NCBI RefSeq assembly: GCF_024679095.1
Contig: NC_066531.1
Span: forward strand, 2,443,174 to 2,507,173
Origin: Eriocheir sinensis
Taxonomy: Eukaryota; Arthropoda; Malacostraca; Decapoda; Varunidae
Direction: 5' to 3'
DNA: 64,000 nucleotides
The notes beneath the pieces were generated by a model that saw only the letters and a program-made list of their open reading frames with translations, did not search any database and had not been told where the DNA came from. The position numbers were made by a program, and so were the translations under genes. Of this stretch, positions 1-11,446 are shown piece by piece; the first letter of the stretch is position 1, and the number at the start of each line of letters is the position of its first letter.

Positions 1-296
1 TCCTCTCCGCCACCCCGCCCTCTTAAGGCTCTCATCCCCACCCGACCTTTCCCCCTCAACCTCCCTTTCCCTCCGCCCCACACTCCTCCACTGTCTCCTC
101 CCTTCCTTTCCCTCGTGTTCAGTAGCATTTTCTTGAGGCCTGCTTATATATATCATCCCTCGGCTTCTGTTATCTTTGTTTTTCTGTTTTTCACCCCCGT
201 TCCAGCTTATTCTGACATCTACAACAAATATATGCGTTCAAACAGCACCATTTTTTTCCCCTCATTAACGTTGTAGCGCGAGAATAGAATCAGCTA
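1..296. other. Left edge, no gene seen
   Basis: Pyrimidine-rich, low-complexity sequence. I see no exon, tRNA or recognisable repeat before the MITE that starts near 297. Confidence 0.5.
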
Positions 297-890
297 AGTC
301 TACTATACCAAGTCAAGTCACTCTGCTTCAAAACTACGACCGGTACGCGCAGGAGGCGGTTTTGGGGCGGAGCAGCGGGATGACGTCACTTGGCGCCAAA
401 AAAAAATACCCGCCAGTTCAGGGGTGACTAAAGTTGGGGCCGTATGTGCACTCTGGATGTGCATTCTCGCCTTCTTTCAAAGCGCGTTCAGGCAAGCCAC
501 TGACGGAAAAATATGTCTTTTTATTGTGCTATTGCGTGACTGTAATTTCAATGCCTACAAACGGCGGTGTGGGGTGTGAGGGAGGGCATGTTGAAGTGAT
601 TGATTTAAATTAGTCCGCCTTTCTTCGTTTTCTCTAAATCCCTGTTTCTACATTCTCTAGTTTGGCTCCAAGCAACGTCACGCATAATCTTCAGTGAGGG
701 AGGGCATGTTGAAGTGATTGATTTAAATTAGTCCGCCTTTCCTCGTTTTCTCTAAATCCCTGTTTCTACATTCTCTAGTTTGGCTCCAAGCAACGTCTCG
801 CATAATCTTCAGTGAGGAGGTTGTGAAGTGATTGATTTTTTTTTAGTCCGCCTTTCCTCGTTTTCTCTAAAGCATAATCTTCAGTGTCCA
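297..890 (+). mobile_element. Tc1/mariner-like MITE (TA target), internally duplicated copy
   Basis: Begins with the AGTCTA..ACCAAGTCAAGTCAC end shared with copies at 3943, 19199 and 41718, preceded by TA. The right half (GTGAGGGAGGGCATGTTGAA through the TTGGCTCCAAGCAACGTC segment) is repeated about three times, the last copy shortened. The usual right terminal inverted repeat is missing, so this copy is rearranged or truncated. No transposase is encoded, so it would be non-autonomous. Confidence 0.6.
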
Positions 891-892
891 GT

Positions 893-1253
893 GCAGTATG
901 CTTGCTTCATTTAAAGACAAACTCGACCGCCACTTCCTTCAACTTCATATTCGGTCAAGTAGAAATTCAAAGGCTTGGTGGCATTTCACTTGATATAATT
1001 TCACTTCGGTTTCAGGACGGATCACTATGAGACAGACACTTCTCCTCCCGAAATTGACCACTCCTTTGGCCACTCCTCTGAGCTCTTTTTTTTTTTTTTT
1101 TTGAGGGGCAGTATTTAACAAGCTCTCTTTTTCTCATTTTTACTTTTTGTTTTCCCTTGAACTTATTCCTTAACTTAAAAAAAAAACTAGTCTCACTTGT
1201 ATAGGCAAACCGGTCTCTTGCAAACTCCTTACGTTCTTATGTTCTTATGTTCA
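893..1253 (+). mobile_element. 3' end of a CR1-like non-LTR retrotransposon
   Basis: The frame starting near 898 reads SFKDKLDRHF, the C-terminal tail typical of the reverse-transcriptase ORF also seen at 49774 and 51484. Stops follow. The segment ends in short direct repeats of ATGTTCTT next to CTCCTTACG, a 3' microsatellite end like those of CR1-group LINEs; a related end lies near 51870. A T-rich insertion sits near 1087. Dead 5'-truncated copy. Confidence 0.5.
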
Positions 1254-1603
1254 TAGGGCCTGTGTGGTCTGAACATCTATGTGAATCTACGTCAATCTCT
1301 ACTTAATGAGTGAACAAAATGATCAAATGAGACTAAATTTCAAGAAACTCATAAATACATGAAGCAGGAACACAGAAGCACCTCTATCGGACAAGAAAGG
1401 AACCTAATCCCCCATCTCTTCCTGTCTCGAACCGGTTTAAATCGCAAAGGGAAACAGGCCCAGTGTCTCCTTCAGCTCGAGGGGGTTGCGGGAGGAGGAG
1501 AGGGTCGGCGGGGGGAAGGAGGTGACGAGGCTGGTCGTGTGGAGGGAGAGGAGGTGGAGCTAAGGAGAAGAGGAGTAGGAGGATCATTGAGAAGGAGATT
1601 GTA

Positions 1604-1743
<140 letters not shown>

Positions 1744-1930
1744 ATTTTGTATATGTTACTTTTCCGTCACAACTCACATTGAAGACATTTTTTCAACATG
1801 AGAAGAGTCAAAGTTTTCTCATCGTCGCACGAGGCAGAAAATCCGAAAAATATTTAGTAAAACAGTGACGTTGAAAAAATGATGATGATGATGATGATGA
1901 CATTAATAGTGATAACAATATTTTTAACAG

Positions 1931-1931
1931 C

Positions 1932-1987
<56 letters not shown>
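1931..1987. repeat. (AAT)n microsatellite
   Basis: About 19 AAT/ATA units, with a short (ATG)n run just upstream at 1879-1900. Confidence 0.95.
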
Positions 1988-1990
<3 letters not shown>

Positions 1991-2075
1991 CCAAAAAAAA
2001 ATTATCGTTATTTTTACTATTATTATTACCATTATTAAATTAACAAGAGCAACGTATCCTTATTTTTCAGTGATA

Positions 2076-2352
2076 ATTGGAGGAGGAGGAGGAGGAGGAG
2101 GAGGAGGAGAAGGAGGAGGAGGAGGAGGAGGAGAAGAAGGAGAAGGAGAAGGAGAAGGAGGAGGAGGAGGAGGAGGAGGAGGAGGAGGAGGAGGAGGAGG
2201 AGGAGGAGGAGGAGGAGGAGAAGAAGGAGAAGAAGGAGGAGGAGGAGGAAGAAGAGGAGGAGGAGGAGGAGAAAGAGGGAGAGGAAGAGGAAGAGGAAAA
2301 GAAGAGAAGGAGGAGGAGGAGGAGGAAGAGGAGGAGGAGGAGGAGGAGGAGG
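2076..2352. repeat. (GGA)n purine tract
   Basis: About 275 bp of GGA units with GAA, AGA and GGGA interruptions, essentially pure purine on the plus strand. The poly-Glu, poly-Gly and poly-Leu frames over it are artefacts of the triplet. Confidence 0.95.
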
Positions 2353-2539
2353 CAGTGTCATGGTGTGGAAGGTTGGCTCTCCCTTGGCCTCCGCTAACCA
2401 CGCGTGGACAAGACTCCTTCAGCGCCATTCAACGAGGGAGCTCATTTGAAGGAGTGTCTTTACTTTCGCGGCACAGGGAAAGATCTAGGGCAAAACAAAC
2501 TGGTATAAAGCTATGTTCAAGTCCTGCCTAAATTCACCG

Positions 2540-2660
2540 GTAGGCTATTTAAAGGGGCCTCCTGGACGACCCCAGTCCGTTAGTGGCGCGGGCGAATTTT
2601 ATTTACAGTGGGTGAGGTGATGGTTGACTGTATGGTGTATGCCTTCACTATGCCGCCCCC
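2540..2660. mobile_element. Fragment of dispersed tRNA-SINE-related repeat
   Basis: A GGTAGGCT start, then GGACGACCCCAGTCCGTTAG and CGAATTTTATTTACAGTG. A close copy is at 21700-21790. It resembles the 3' part of the SINE family at 25312 but diverges after GGACGACC. Function none seen. Confidence 0.4.
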
Positions 2661-2776
2661 AGGAAAGAAAAAAGGAAAGACCCCTAAAGACAATAATCAA
2701 TGCTTGTTATAGGTTCATTTACAGCTGATCTATTAATTGTTGGTCACTACAAGGCTTGTGTGATACTCATAAACTT

Positions 2777-3480
2777 GGGGAGGCGGTGGCTAAATGGATA
2801 GCGTGACGGAGCCGCGTTCAGGACGACGCGAGTTCAATCCCCGCCCGGTGCCACCAAGCTGGGATTTTTCAGCCGCCGCCGAGTGGCTTAAAACTACCCA
2901 CATGCTGTCCAGAAGACCACCTATCAACCCGGACTCTAGATTCTAGGATTAAAGATGAGCTCCGGGAGGGCAGCATGAGCCAATGCAAGATGGCGCCACT
3001 ATAAACACTCGCCTGCGCCAGAACGGGCTGGGCCGACCATCAGGCCCCACCGGGAAGAAGCCTTGGGCCGACCATCAGGCCCCACCGGGAAGAAGCCTTG
3101 GGCCGACCATCAGGCCCCACCGGGAAGAAGCCTTGGGCCGACCATCAGGATCCACCGGGAAGAAGCCTTGGGCCGACCATCAGGATCCACCGGGAAGAAG
3201 CCTTGGGCCGACCATCAGGATCCACCGGGAAGAAGCCTTGGGCCGACCATCAGGATCCACCGGGAAGAAGCCTTGGGCCGACCATCAGGATCCACCGGGA
3301 AGAAGCCTTGGGCCGACCATCAGGATCCACCGGGAAGAAGCCTTCGGCCGACCCTCAGGCCCCACTGGAAGAAGCCTTGGGCCGACCATCAGGATCCACC
3401 GGGAAGAAGCCTTGGGCCGACCATCAGGATCCACCGGGAAGAAGCCTACTGGCCACGAAGTAAAAAAAAACAAAAAAAGA
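2777..3480 (+). mobile_element. tRNA-derived SINE with internal 35-bp amplification
   Basis: The head GGCGGTGGCTAAATGGATAG (A-box-like) and GAGTTCAATCCCCG (B-box-like) are followed by the body shared with SINEs at 33010, 34870, 25312, 46300, 52132 and 61972 (GAGTGGCTTAAAACTACCCA). In normal copies the 3' end reads GGGGCCGACCATC..GGCCCC..AAGCCTACCGGCG then poly-A. Here that segment is repeated as a 35-bp unit before a final AAGCCTACTGGC and A-rich tail. Confidence 0.7.
3029..3449. repeat. 35-bp minisatellite, 12 units
   Basis: Units begin GGGCCGACCATCAGG and end GGGAAGAAGCCTT. The first units carry CCCC after CAGG and the later ones ATCC, so there are at least two variants. It arose inside the SINE 3' region. 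35 bp is not a multiple of three, so all three frames stay open across three units (frames of 121-225 residues); these are not genes. Confidence 0.9.
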
Positions 3481-3541
3481 AAACAACAACACATGGAAAC
3501 AGACTGAAGTGCCATCGACCAGTGCTTGGCGCGCAAAGTGC

Positions 3542-3544
<3 letters not shown>

Positions 3545-3605
<61 letters not shown>

Positions 3606-3631
3606 ATTCCCCGTACCTCAAAGCGGCTTAC

Positions 3632-3709
<78 letters not shown>
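3545..3709. repeat. Two (CA)n microsatellites
   Basis: (CA)n at 3545-3601 and 3633-3709, separated by a 31-bp unique spacer. Confidence 0.95.
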
Positions 3710-3715
<6 letters not shown>

Positions 3716-3942
3716 AAGAGGGGAGACAGCGGAGTCATGAGCTCACGGAAGTGTTGAACGTCCTAGAGCCAGACACCTTTCGCAACGGGCGTAATCCACT
3801 TCCGCTAAGATCTATTCCGGTGTGTGTGTGTGTGGAAGCTTGTCAAGAGTCTTTCCGTGGTCTCCCTGACTGAGTTCTCGGCGAGTCTCAGGCAGCACCG
3901 AACAGATCAGCGTACTCCATAAACACACCTCGCCCTACCCTA

Positions 3943-4391
3943 AGTCTATATATACCAAGTCAAGTCACTCTGCTTCAAAACTGCGACCGGTACGCGCAGG
4001 AGGCGGTTTTGGGGCGGAGCAGCGGGATGACGTCACTTGAAAAATACCCGCCAGTTCAGGGGTGACTAAAGTTGCGGCCGTGTGTGCACTCTGGATGTGC
4101 ATGTTTGCTTGGTTTCACAGCGCGTTCAGGCAAGCCACTGATGAAGAAAAATATGCCTTTTTATTGTGCTATTGCGTGACTGTAATTCCAATGCCTACAA
4201 ACGGCGGTGTGGGGTGTGAGGGAGGGCATGTTGAAGTGATTGATTTAAATTAGTCCGCCTTTCTTCGTTTTCTCTAAATCCCTGTTTCTACATTCTCTAG
4301 TTTGGCTCCAAGCAACGTCACGCATAAACCACGCCTCGGCCGTGTCTCCTCCCACAAACCTGCGCGTGACTTGACTTGGTATATATAGACT
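3943..4391 (+). mobile_element. Tc1/mariner-like MITE, complete copy
   Basis: A 449-bp element with near-perfect terminal inverted repeats: AGTCTATATATACCAAGTCA at the left and its complement at the right, flanked by TA on both sides (target duplication of the Tc1/mariner superfamily). It carries no transposase. A 63-residue open frame inside it is shared among copies but has no recognisable domain. Confidence 0.8.
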
Positions 4392-4546
4392 TAGGCCCTA
4401 CCCATACAAAGCTACACAGACATTACATATACGGTAATCCCCCCATAGAAAATCAAAATAATACTATAAAAAATCATATATGGAGGTTCCTAATACCGAT
4501 GTGAAGTCTCCATGCGGGAAGGGAATCATTTCAGACCATAGATATA

Positions 4547-4787
4547 GAATAGAAAATTATGGCCAACTTCGTCACAGGCGCCATGTTGCTGCCAAGAGAA
4601 CCGCGGGAAATTCAAACTGACGCTCTTACAATTGTGTCTTTAGTATGCTCTAGGTATAGTAAGAATTTCGAAGTATCTAGAGCACACGCAAAAAACTATA
4701 ATATCAGCATTAATTTGAATTTCGCGCGGTTCTTTTGGTAACATGGCGCTCGTGATGAAAGTGGGCAAACTCTCCTATTTTTCGGCT
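4547..4787. mobile_element. MITE with about 70-bp terminal inverted repeats
   Basis: The left arm (CGCCATGTTGCTGCCAAGAG then GAACCGCGGGAAATTCAAA) is the imperfect inverse of the right arm (TTTGAATTTCGCGCGGTTCT then GTAACATGGCG). The 60-residue frame inside is a by-product. A decayed relative occupies 6488-6690. Confidence 0.65.
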
Positions 4788-4911
4788 CTGCTCACCACCT
4801 GCTTTGGCTTTCATGCTCCTTCACTGCCTGGCCCTTAAAACGAGTCTCTAACTTTGCTATGGTTAATGGTCTAGCGCGGATGGTTCAGCTATAAACACTA
4901 TGAGCCGATTT

Positions 4912-5149
4912 CACAGTCCAACGCAGTGTCTTCGTAACAGCCCGAACCAAACTACAGAATCCCATACAATCCAAAATGGTGAGGTCTTCGATGCCACACT
5001 AAATACAAAAGACTTTTCCTGTATAGTTTCATCCAATTTGTGAACTTAAATATAAACATCAGACACTATACAAGGAAATTTCGAAGGCTCTGGTATTGGT
5101 TTGAGAGCTTACTAACCCGTCATGGGGAACTGTGAAACTGGCCCTAAGG
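4912..5149. mobile_element. Degenerate MITE related to the one at 29813
   Basis: The left end GCCGATTTCACAGT and right end ACTGTGAAACTGGCCCTAAG are inverted, matching the ends of the element at 29813-30063 (CTTAGGGACGATTTCACAGT). The interior shows no coding capacity. Confidence 0.45.
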
Positions 5150-5214
5150 CGGTCATTCTCAGACGCTTCCACCTCCCACACCAACTATTTTCAAAGATCA
5201 AAACGGAGATTGAT

Positions 5215-5345
5215 TGGGTTTTTATGCGCATTTTTTAAGGTCCACGGTACAGAAGAAGGGTCAAACTGCCACTAGGGTCATAAAAGTAGCCCTGGAAAAG
5301 GCCGAAACTCCTACGAGAACCGTGTCAAATATGTGTAGCTACTGG
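5215..5345 (+). repeat. Single unit of the GGTCAAACTACC satellite family
   Basis: Contains AGAAGGGTCAAACTGCC, AGGGTCATAAAA, CCTGGAAAAG and CTCCTACGA in the family order seen in arrays at 6700, 7795, 24296, 38040 and 62620. Confidence 0.55.
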
Positions 5346-6487
5346 GGCGCCGGGTCTGAGAATATGGCCCCAAAATATAATATGAGAGGGTTCAATCTTC
5401 ACTCTGCACTGAGCAAGGGCAGACGTTAATATGCAAGGCTGTTTCTGCTCAATTTCTTTCCTCATTCTTTTCCTTGGGTTCATCTATATTGTTATTGCTG
5501 TAATATCGTCTTCATTAGCATTTGTTTACTTCTAATCTACTGAAACATCATCCCAAGTCTGACTACTGCTATCATGCCACAGAGATACCCGTAAGCATAT
5601 GCTCCTGCTGCCTGAAGACACACAGTTCTGTCTCTACCTTCCCTTCCTCCCATCCCGTCCATCCACGCCGGCCACCAAGAAATCTCTCCCGCCCCTCAGC
5701 CTCCTCCCAGACCCTTGATCCCTGCCGCCGCCAAGTGCTGTGGCTCCTGGCCCATTACCGAGAGAGAGAGAGAAATGAGGGTTGAGGGGGAGTAGAAGGG
5801 AGCGAGTCGGATAAAACCAGAGACGGATCCTATATAAAAAAGAACTATCATGGAGTATCGTGTTAAACCGTCCTCAAGGCGTGGTCATGACGAGGAACAG
5901 ATACTCATGTGATTCACGGAAGGCCACCGAGCACACAGGTAACTCACAGGTGAAGCAATATTAGAGGACAATATATTCACACTCGGTGCAATGTTTTCCA
6001 GCGGCTCTGTATATGTTAAGTCTCGCATTTCAACGTTCCTTCCTTCCCAGCTGTTTCCTTATCAGTCCCCAGAGCCCAGCAACCCATGTACACTTGACAG
6101 TCGTATATTCTTTACCCCCAGGTGAGTCTCGCGTCCCAGCACACCGCTCACTACCCGGTAACAATGAACATACCGCTTCAGTTACTTACTCACCCTCCTG
6201 TCCCAAGCTCCCTCACCGCCCCATGCACCTCCGTACGATGAAGTCACGCTATGTTTTCCCTCCCTCCTCCACCTTCTCCTCCTCCTTCTCTCCCTCCTCT
6301 TCTACCCCCCTTGTTATCGGAGAAACATGTCCATTGCCTCAGAGGTCGGGTAATAGTTATTTTTCGTAGTGGTATGAGGAGCTGGGACAGTGGTACATTG
6401 CTTTAATCATCAGCAGGCAATGAAAAAATAGAGCAATGTGTTTTTAACCTTCAGAAAGAATCCGTGTTTCCAAGTTCCACCCAGAGC
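5346..6487. other. No gene recognised
   Basis: Open frames at 5522-5785 and 5986-6369 are rich in Ser, Pro and His, lack splice context or a domain, and sit in pyrimidine-biased sequence. I see no convincing exon. Confidence 0.4.
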
Positions 6488-6690
6488 CATGGAATAGGAG
6501 ATTGTTACCAAATGAGCCGCGCGGGTTTGTTTGTTTTTATGTGTTCAAGGCATCGTCGGGATCTCCAAGAAGCACCTAACTTAGAGCACTCTAAAAACAT
6601 TATTGTATCAGAATCAATTTGAATTTCCCGCGTCTCTTTTGGAAGCAACATGGCGTCTATGCTGAAGGGGCCGACCTCTCCTATTCTATG
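6488..6690. mobile_element. Decayed MITE related to 4547-4787
   Basis: The right arm TCAATTTGAATTTCCCGCG..AACATGGCG and CCTCTCCTATTCTATGG match the right arm of the 4547 element; the left arm (CCATGGAATAGGAGA) is its weaker inverse. Confidence 0.4.
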
Positions 6691-6699
6691 GTTCTTTCT

Positions 6700-7560
6700 T
6701 TAGGCTCATGGTACAGAGAAAGGGTCAAACTACCAACAGGGTCATAATACTACCCCTGGAAATGCCCCAAACTCCTACGGAAGCCTTGTCAAATATGTGT
6801 GATTGGGCGTCGAGATAATTTAATAATACGACCCCTCTGAGTTGTTGTGAGGGCCGAAAGACTTTGAGCATAGTGGCCTCATCTACAAGACCTCTCCCTA
6901 AGGGCTGGTAACTTATTCTTCAGGTCGATAATTGCCAGAAATGAGATCAGTTTGGTTCTTATAAGTGGCATTTTAGGTTCATGGTACTGAAGAAGCGTGA
7001 AATTACCAACTGACTCATAAAACTACCCCTGGAAATGCCCCAAACTCCTACGGAAGCCTTGTCAAATATGTGTGCATGGGCGTCGAAATAATTTAATAAC
7101 CCGACCTCATCTACAAGACCTCTTCCTAAGGGCTGGTAACTTATTCTTCAGGTCAAAAGTAGAAGTGACTTTGGTCGATAATTGCCAGAAAGGAGATCAG
7201 TTTGGTTCTTATGAGTGGTATTTAGGTTCATGGTACTGAAGAAGCGTCAAACTACCAACAAGGTCATAATACTACCCTTGGAAATGCCACAAACTCCTAC
7301 GAAAGCCTTGTCAAATATGTGTGATTGGGCGTCGAAATAATTTAATAATACGACCTCATCTACAAGACCTCTCCCTAAGGGCTGGTAACTTATTCTTCAG
7401 GTCAAAAGTAGAAGTGACTTTGGTCGATAATTGCCAGAAAGGAGATCAGTTTGGTTCTTATAAGTGGCATTTTAGGTTCATGGTACTTAAGAAGCGTGAA
7501 ATTACCAACTGACTCATAAAACTACCCCTGGAAATGCCCCAAACTCCTACGGAACCCTCC
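6700..7560 (+). repeat. Tandem array of the GGTCAAACTACC family (about 250-bp unit)
   Basis: Three to four units, each with AGGTTCATGGTAC, GTCAAACTACCAAC, CTACCCCTGGAAATGCC and CCTTGTCAAATATGTG, plus a block about ACCTCATCTACAAGACCTCT. Units differ by internal deletions. Confidence 0.8.
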
Positions 7561-7660
7561 CAAGGTGCAGGACTTTATATTTTACTTCACTGAATTTTAA
7601 CAGCCACTTCTTGATCCATTTCTGTAGCTTGGTGATGGGGTTAATAAATAGAAACAAAAT
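7555..7660 (-). mobile_element. Reverse-transcriptase fragment remnant (unamplified)
   Basis: The minus strand reads TTAACCCC then ATCACCAAGCTACAG and AAGTCCTGCACCTTGGGAGG. This is the same RT segment that precedes the 99-bp arrays at 20821, 30662 and 35213, but with no array. It is out of frame and decayed. Confidence 0.55.
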
Positions 7661-7794
7661 ATCTGGATAGGCTACTCTTTAAACCCATTACCGGCTATGG
7701 CTGCCAAAAAATGTCCCTCCGCCGAGTTTGTACCCCCGATTTGGTGATTGTTAGGTACGTCTGTCGAACGATTCATCTCCCGAGCACATATATT

Positions 7795-8850
7795 TGACAA
7801 GGGCTTCGTAGGAGTTTGGGGCATTTCCAGGGGTAGTTTTATGAGCCTGGTGGTAGTTTGACCCTTCTTCTGTATACCATGAACCTAAAATGCTATTCAT
7901 AATTTGGAACAGCGAGTGACGGGCATTTTTTAATTACAGTTTCCTTTTTTTGTGCCCTTGAGCTGTCTCCTTTGTTGTAAAAGAAAAAGGGCTTCGTAGG
8001 AGTTTGGTGCATTTCCAGGGGTAGTTTTATGAGCCTGTTGGTGGTAGTTTGAACGCTTCTTCTGTATACCATGAACCTAAAATGCCACTCATAAGTTGGA
8101 ACAGCGAGTGACGGGCTTTTTTTAATAGTTTCCTTTTTTTGTGCCCTTGAGCTGTCTCCTCTGTTGTAAAAAAAAAAAAAAAGGGCTTCGTAGGAGTTTG
8201 GGGCATTTCCAGGGGTAGTTTGATGACCCTGTTGGTAGTTTGACGCTTCTTCTGTATACCATGAACCTAAAATACCACTCATAAGTTGGAACAGCGAGTG
8301 ACAGGCTTTTTATTATTACAATTTCCTTTTTTTGTGCCCTTGAGCTGTCTCCTTTGCTGTAAAAAAAAGGGCTTCGTAGGAGTTTGGGGCATTTCCAGGG
8401 GTAGTCTTATGAGCCTGTTGGTGGTAGTTTGACCCTTCTTCTGTATACCATGAACCTAAAAAGCCACTCATAATTTGGAGCAGCGAGTGACGGGCATTTT
8501 TTAATTACAGTTTCCTTTTTTTGTGCCCTTGAGCTGTCTCCTTTGTTGTAAAAAAAAAGGGCTTCGTAGGAGTTTGGGGCATTTCCAGGGGTAGTTTTAA
8601 GAGGCTGTTGGTGGTAGTTTGAACGCTTCTTCTGTATACCATGAACCTAAAATGCTACTCATAAGTTGGAACAGCGAGTGACGGGCCTTTTATAAATACA
8701 GTTTCCTTTTTTTGTGCCCTTGAGCTGTCTCCTTTGCTGTAAAAGAAAAAGGGCTTCGTAGGAGTTTGGGGCATTTCCAGGGGTAGTTTGATGACCCTGT
8801 TGGTGGTAGTTTGACCCTTCTTCTGTTTACCATGAACCTAAAATCCCACT
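7795..8850 (-). repeat. About 190-bp tandem array, GGTCAAACTACC family
   Basis: Six units start with GGGCTTCGTAGGAGTTTGG near 7808, 7990, 8184, 8369, 8559 and 8749. Each also carries GTGCCCTTGAGCTGTCTCCT, the inverse of the head of the poly-T element seen at 44268, so the higher-order unit fuses two repeat families. A 129-residue minus frame is spurious. Confidence 0.85.
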
Positions 8851-9059
8851 CATAAGAACCAAACTCATCTCCCTTCTGGCCCTGTGGAAATAGATGATAT
8901 GAGAGTCGAAAGCCTTTAACAATACCAAAAAATGTGACTTCTACTTTTGACCTGAATCACTTTGTATCGCTTCGTAGGTCCTTCTACTGATCATCTCTCC
9001 TGAATGGTCACTCACTACTCTTCTTCAATGGCATTACACTATCTCTATACTTGAATACC

Positions 9060-9260
9060 AGCGTTATCAAATTATCGTACTCAGCCACTCAGTGCGTCGT
9101 ATCTTCCGGTTTCTGAGTCACAGCTATCGCAAACTGACACAATAAGAAATGATTTTAACGATAACTTTAACTGGAATCTCGTTATCTGTGTGGGTAGAAA
9201 AGTTTCCGGCCCTGGAACTGAAATTTGCGATGTTTTGAGTACGATAATTTGACAACGTTG
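9060..9260. mobile_element. Single palindromic MITE (TCGTACTCAG family)
   Basis: The inverted ends are GTTATCAAATTATCGTACTC and GAGTACGATAATTTGACAAC. This is the dispersed form of the unit that is tandemly arrayed at 38915 and 55143. Confidence 0.7.
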
Positions 9261-9718
9261 TATAGCACCATAATTTCCAAGGTTTATTCATTTATTTTCC
9301 TGCTCAAATCATTTATTTTTCTATCTTTCTCCTTGGGTTCATTCAAGTATTAAGCCTTTTTTTCCCCAGCACCGCGTAAGAAATCCTTTTTTGCCTCTGA
9401 AGAGCTGGTAGACTATTTATTTGTTTTTATATTTCTTGTCCTTGAACTGCCTCCTTCACTACAGACCTATAAGATGATTGTTGTATGAGAGTTAGTGACA
9501 AGATTTTTAAATGTCATATTATCATTCATTAAGTTATGTGGCTAGTTTGGCTTTTTAATTTAATTTTAGGGCGGAGTTTGTAGCCAGTGTCGGATTTTCG
9601 GAGTTAGGTCGATATATTACAAACTCACTCGTAAAAATTAATAAACAACAACAAAATCAGCTAATTACACCTTGAAAAACGGGACAAAAAGGACAAAATA
9701 AGTCTAATACGATGTTTA

Positions 9719-9910
9719 AATCACTGTAAGCCTGATTTCAATGTATTTTCGCTAGAAGTTACACAGCCCATACATGTGGTTAGTTAATACGCTTGAATGG
9801 CCATATATCACTGTAAGCCTGATTTCAATGTATTTTCGCTAGAAGTTACACAGCCCATACATGTGGTTAGTTAATACACTTGAATGACCACATATCACTG
9901 TAAGCCTGAT
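9719..9910. repeat. Tandem duplication, about 100 bp
   Basis: TCACTGTAAGCCTGATTTCA and the following sequence to GGTTAGTTAATAC occur twice in a row, with a third truncated start. Confidence 0.85.
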
Positions 9911-10319
9911 TTCAGTCACCTCTGCATCATATTAAAACAAAACAGCGAATTGTGGGTACCAGATTTCGTATTCCGAGAAAGCAGCCAAGTTGAACAGTGC
10001 TTTATCCTCTGTTATATTTTCATACAAAAGTGTGAGAATTATTTAAGTGAAATATCATAGTACTTTGCGTCACAGTTCTTAGGAGAAGCAAATGAGAGGT
10101 ATTTCATATATGTTTCCTTCACGCCGAAGGACCCGATAAGCGCTGCCCGCTACCAACACTCAGCTCAGGAGGTCCCTCACTCATCAATGGCCTCCGCTTA
10201 GATATCTGACCGCAAATAATTTAAGCTGTGGTGAGGTACTTATACAGCTGTGGCTATTGTGAGCGTGTTACTAATAGGATTATGTGGTATCGGGTATGAG
10301 TGTTGCTTGTGTGAGCTCT

Positions 10320-10635
10320 AAGGCCGTTACTCAGAACTGGGAGGCTGTAATCACGCTAGGTTTTGAGATGATACTTATTAACGCACATCAAGCTGTTACC
10401 CACACTCAGCACTGGGAGGCTGTAATCACTATAGGTCTTATGAGGTCACTTATAAACACACATCAATCTGTTACCCACACTCAGCACCGGGAGGCTGTAA
10501 TCACTATAGGTCTTATGAGGTCACTTATAAACACACATCAATCTGTTACCTACACTCAGCTCCGGGAGGCTGTAATCACTATAGGTTTAAAGATGTTACT
10601 TATTAACACCCATCAAGCTGTTATCTTCTTTTAGC
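10320..10635 (+). repeat. About 76-bp tandem repeat, 4 units
   Basis: Units contain GGGAGGCTGTAATCAC and CATCAA(T/G)CTGTTA. The 116-residue open frame over it simply translates the repeat. Confidence 0.85.
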
Positions 10636-10980
10636 TGTAGAGAGGCTGCAATCTGTGTTAACTCAGGTGAGGTTTTGATCCACCTGCAGTTCTTGTGAGG
10701 CTGTTACAATTATACTACACACCTTTACTATATATGATATTTAGCTTTACTATAGAAGAAAACTATACAACTTTACTATATGGCTTTTACTAAACTCTGG
10801 CGGGGTTCAACTCTTGTAGGACTCATGAAATTGTCAATAGTTTTATCACGGGTGAGGCTGTGTACCTACAACTCGGGCAAGATAGTGTTCTAGAGTTCTG
10901 TCATCGAACACCTAGCTGACACATTATTACTGTAAAATAGCGATGAAGGTAGTGAGAAAATAGAAGAAAGGAAAAATTGC

Positions 10981-11446
10981 TTAACCCCAGCGACGGGCCA
11001 AATTTGTGGCTTTACCGTGAAGCAGCGACGGGCCAAATTTGTGGCTTTACCGTGAAGCAGCGACGGGCCAAATTTGTGGCTTTACCGTGTGGCAGCGACG
11101 GGCCAAATTTGTGGCTTTACCGTGTAGCAGCGACGGGCCAAATTTGTGGCTTTACCGTGAAGCAGCGACGGGACAAATTTGTGGCTTTACCGTGTAGCAG
11201 CGACGGGCCAAATTTGTGGCTTTACCGTGTAGCAGCGACGGGCCAAATTTGTGGCTTTACCGTGTAGCAGCGACGGGCCAAATTTGTGCCATGATATAAA
11301 CCCCCAAAAATAGATGATACATAATCTGATCACAAATGCTTTGATATATATTATGAAATGGTTTGTGTGAGGGGTGATTTTTTCTCATTTTTCTCGCTTG
11401 GAGGGACCATTAACAAACATGATCCCTGATGCTACCGCCGGGTTGA
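10981..11446 (+). mobile_element. TTAA-bounded MITE with 35-bp array, 9 units
   Basis: The left end TTAACCCC is followed by CAGCGACGGGCC; the right end GCTACCGCCGGGTTGA has TTAA mutated to TTGA. Nine 35-bp units (CAGCGACGGGCCAAATTTGT then GGCTTTACCGTG) lie at the left, and the unique body (AAACCATTTCATAATATA in inverse, GAGGGACCATTAACAAACAT) at the right. Related copies are at 22242, 28179, 42879 and 46938. The TTAA target suggests piggyBac-like mobilisation (inference). Confidence 0.8.

Noticed and set aside
2035..2531. Poly-Glu/Gly/Leu/Pro proteins
   Set aside because: Artefacts of the (GGA)n tract in six frames.
7893..8282. 129-residue minus-strand ORF
   Set aside because: Lies wholly within the roughly 190-bp tandem array and repeats itself.
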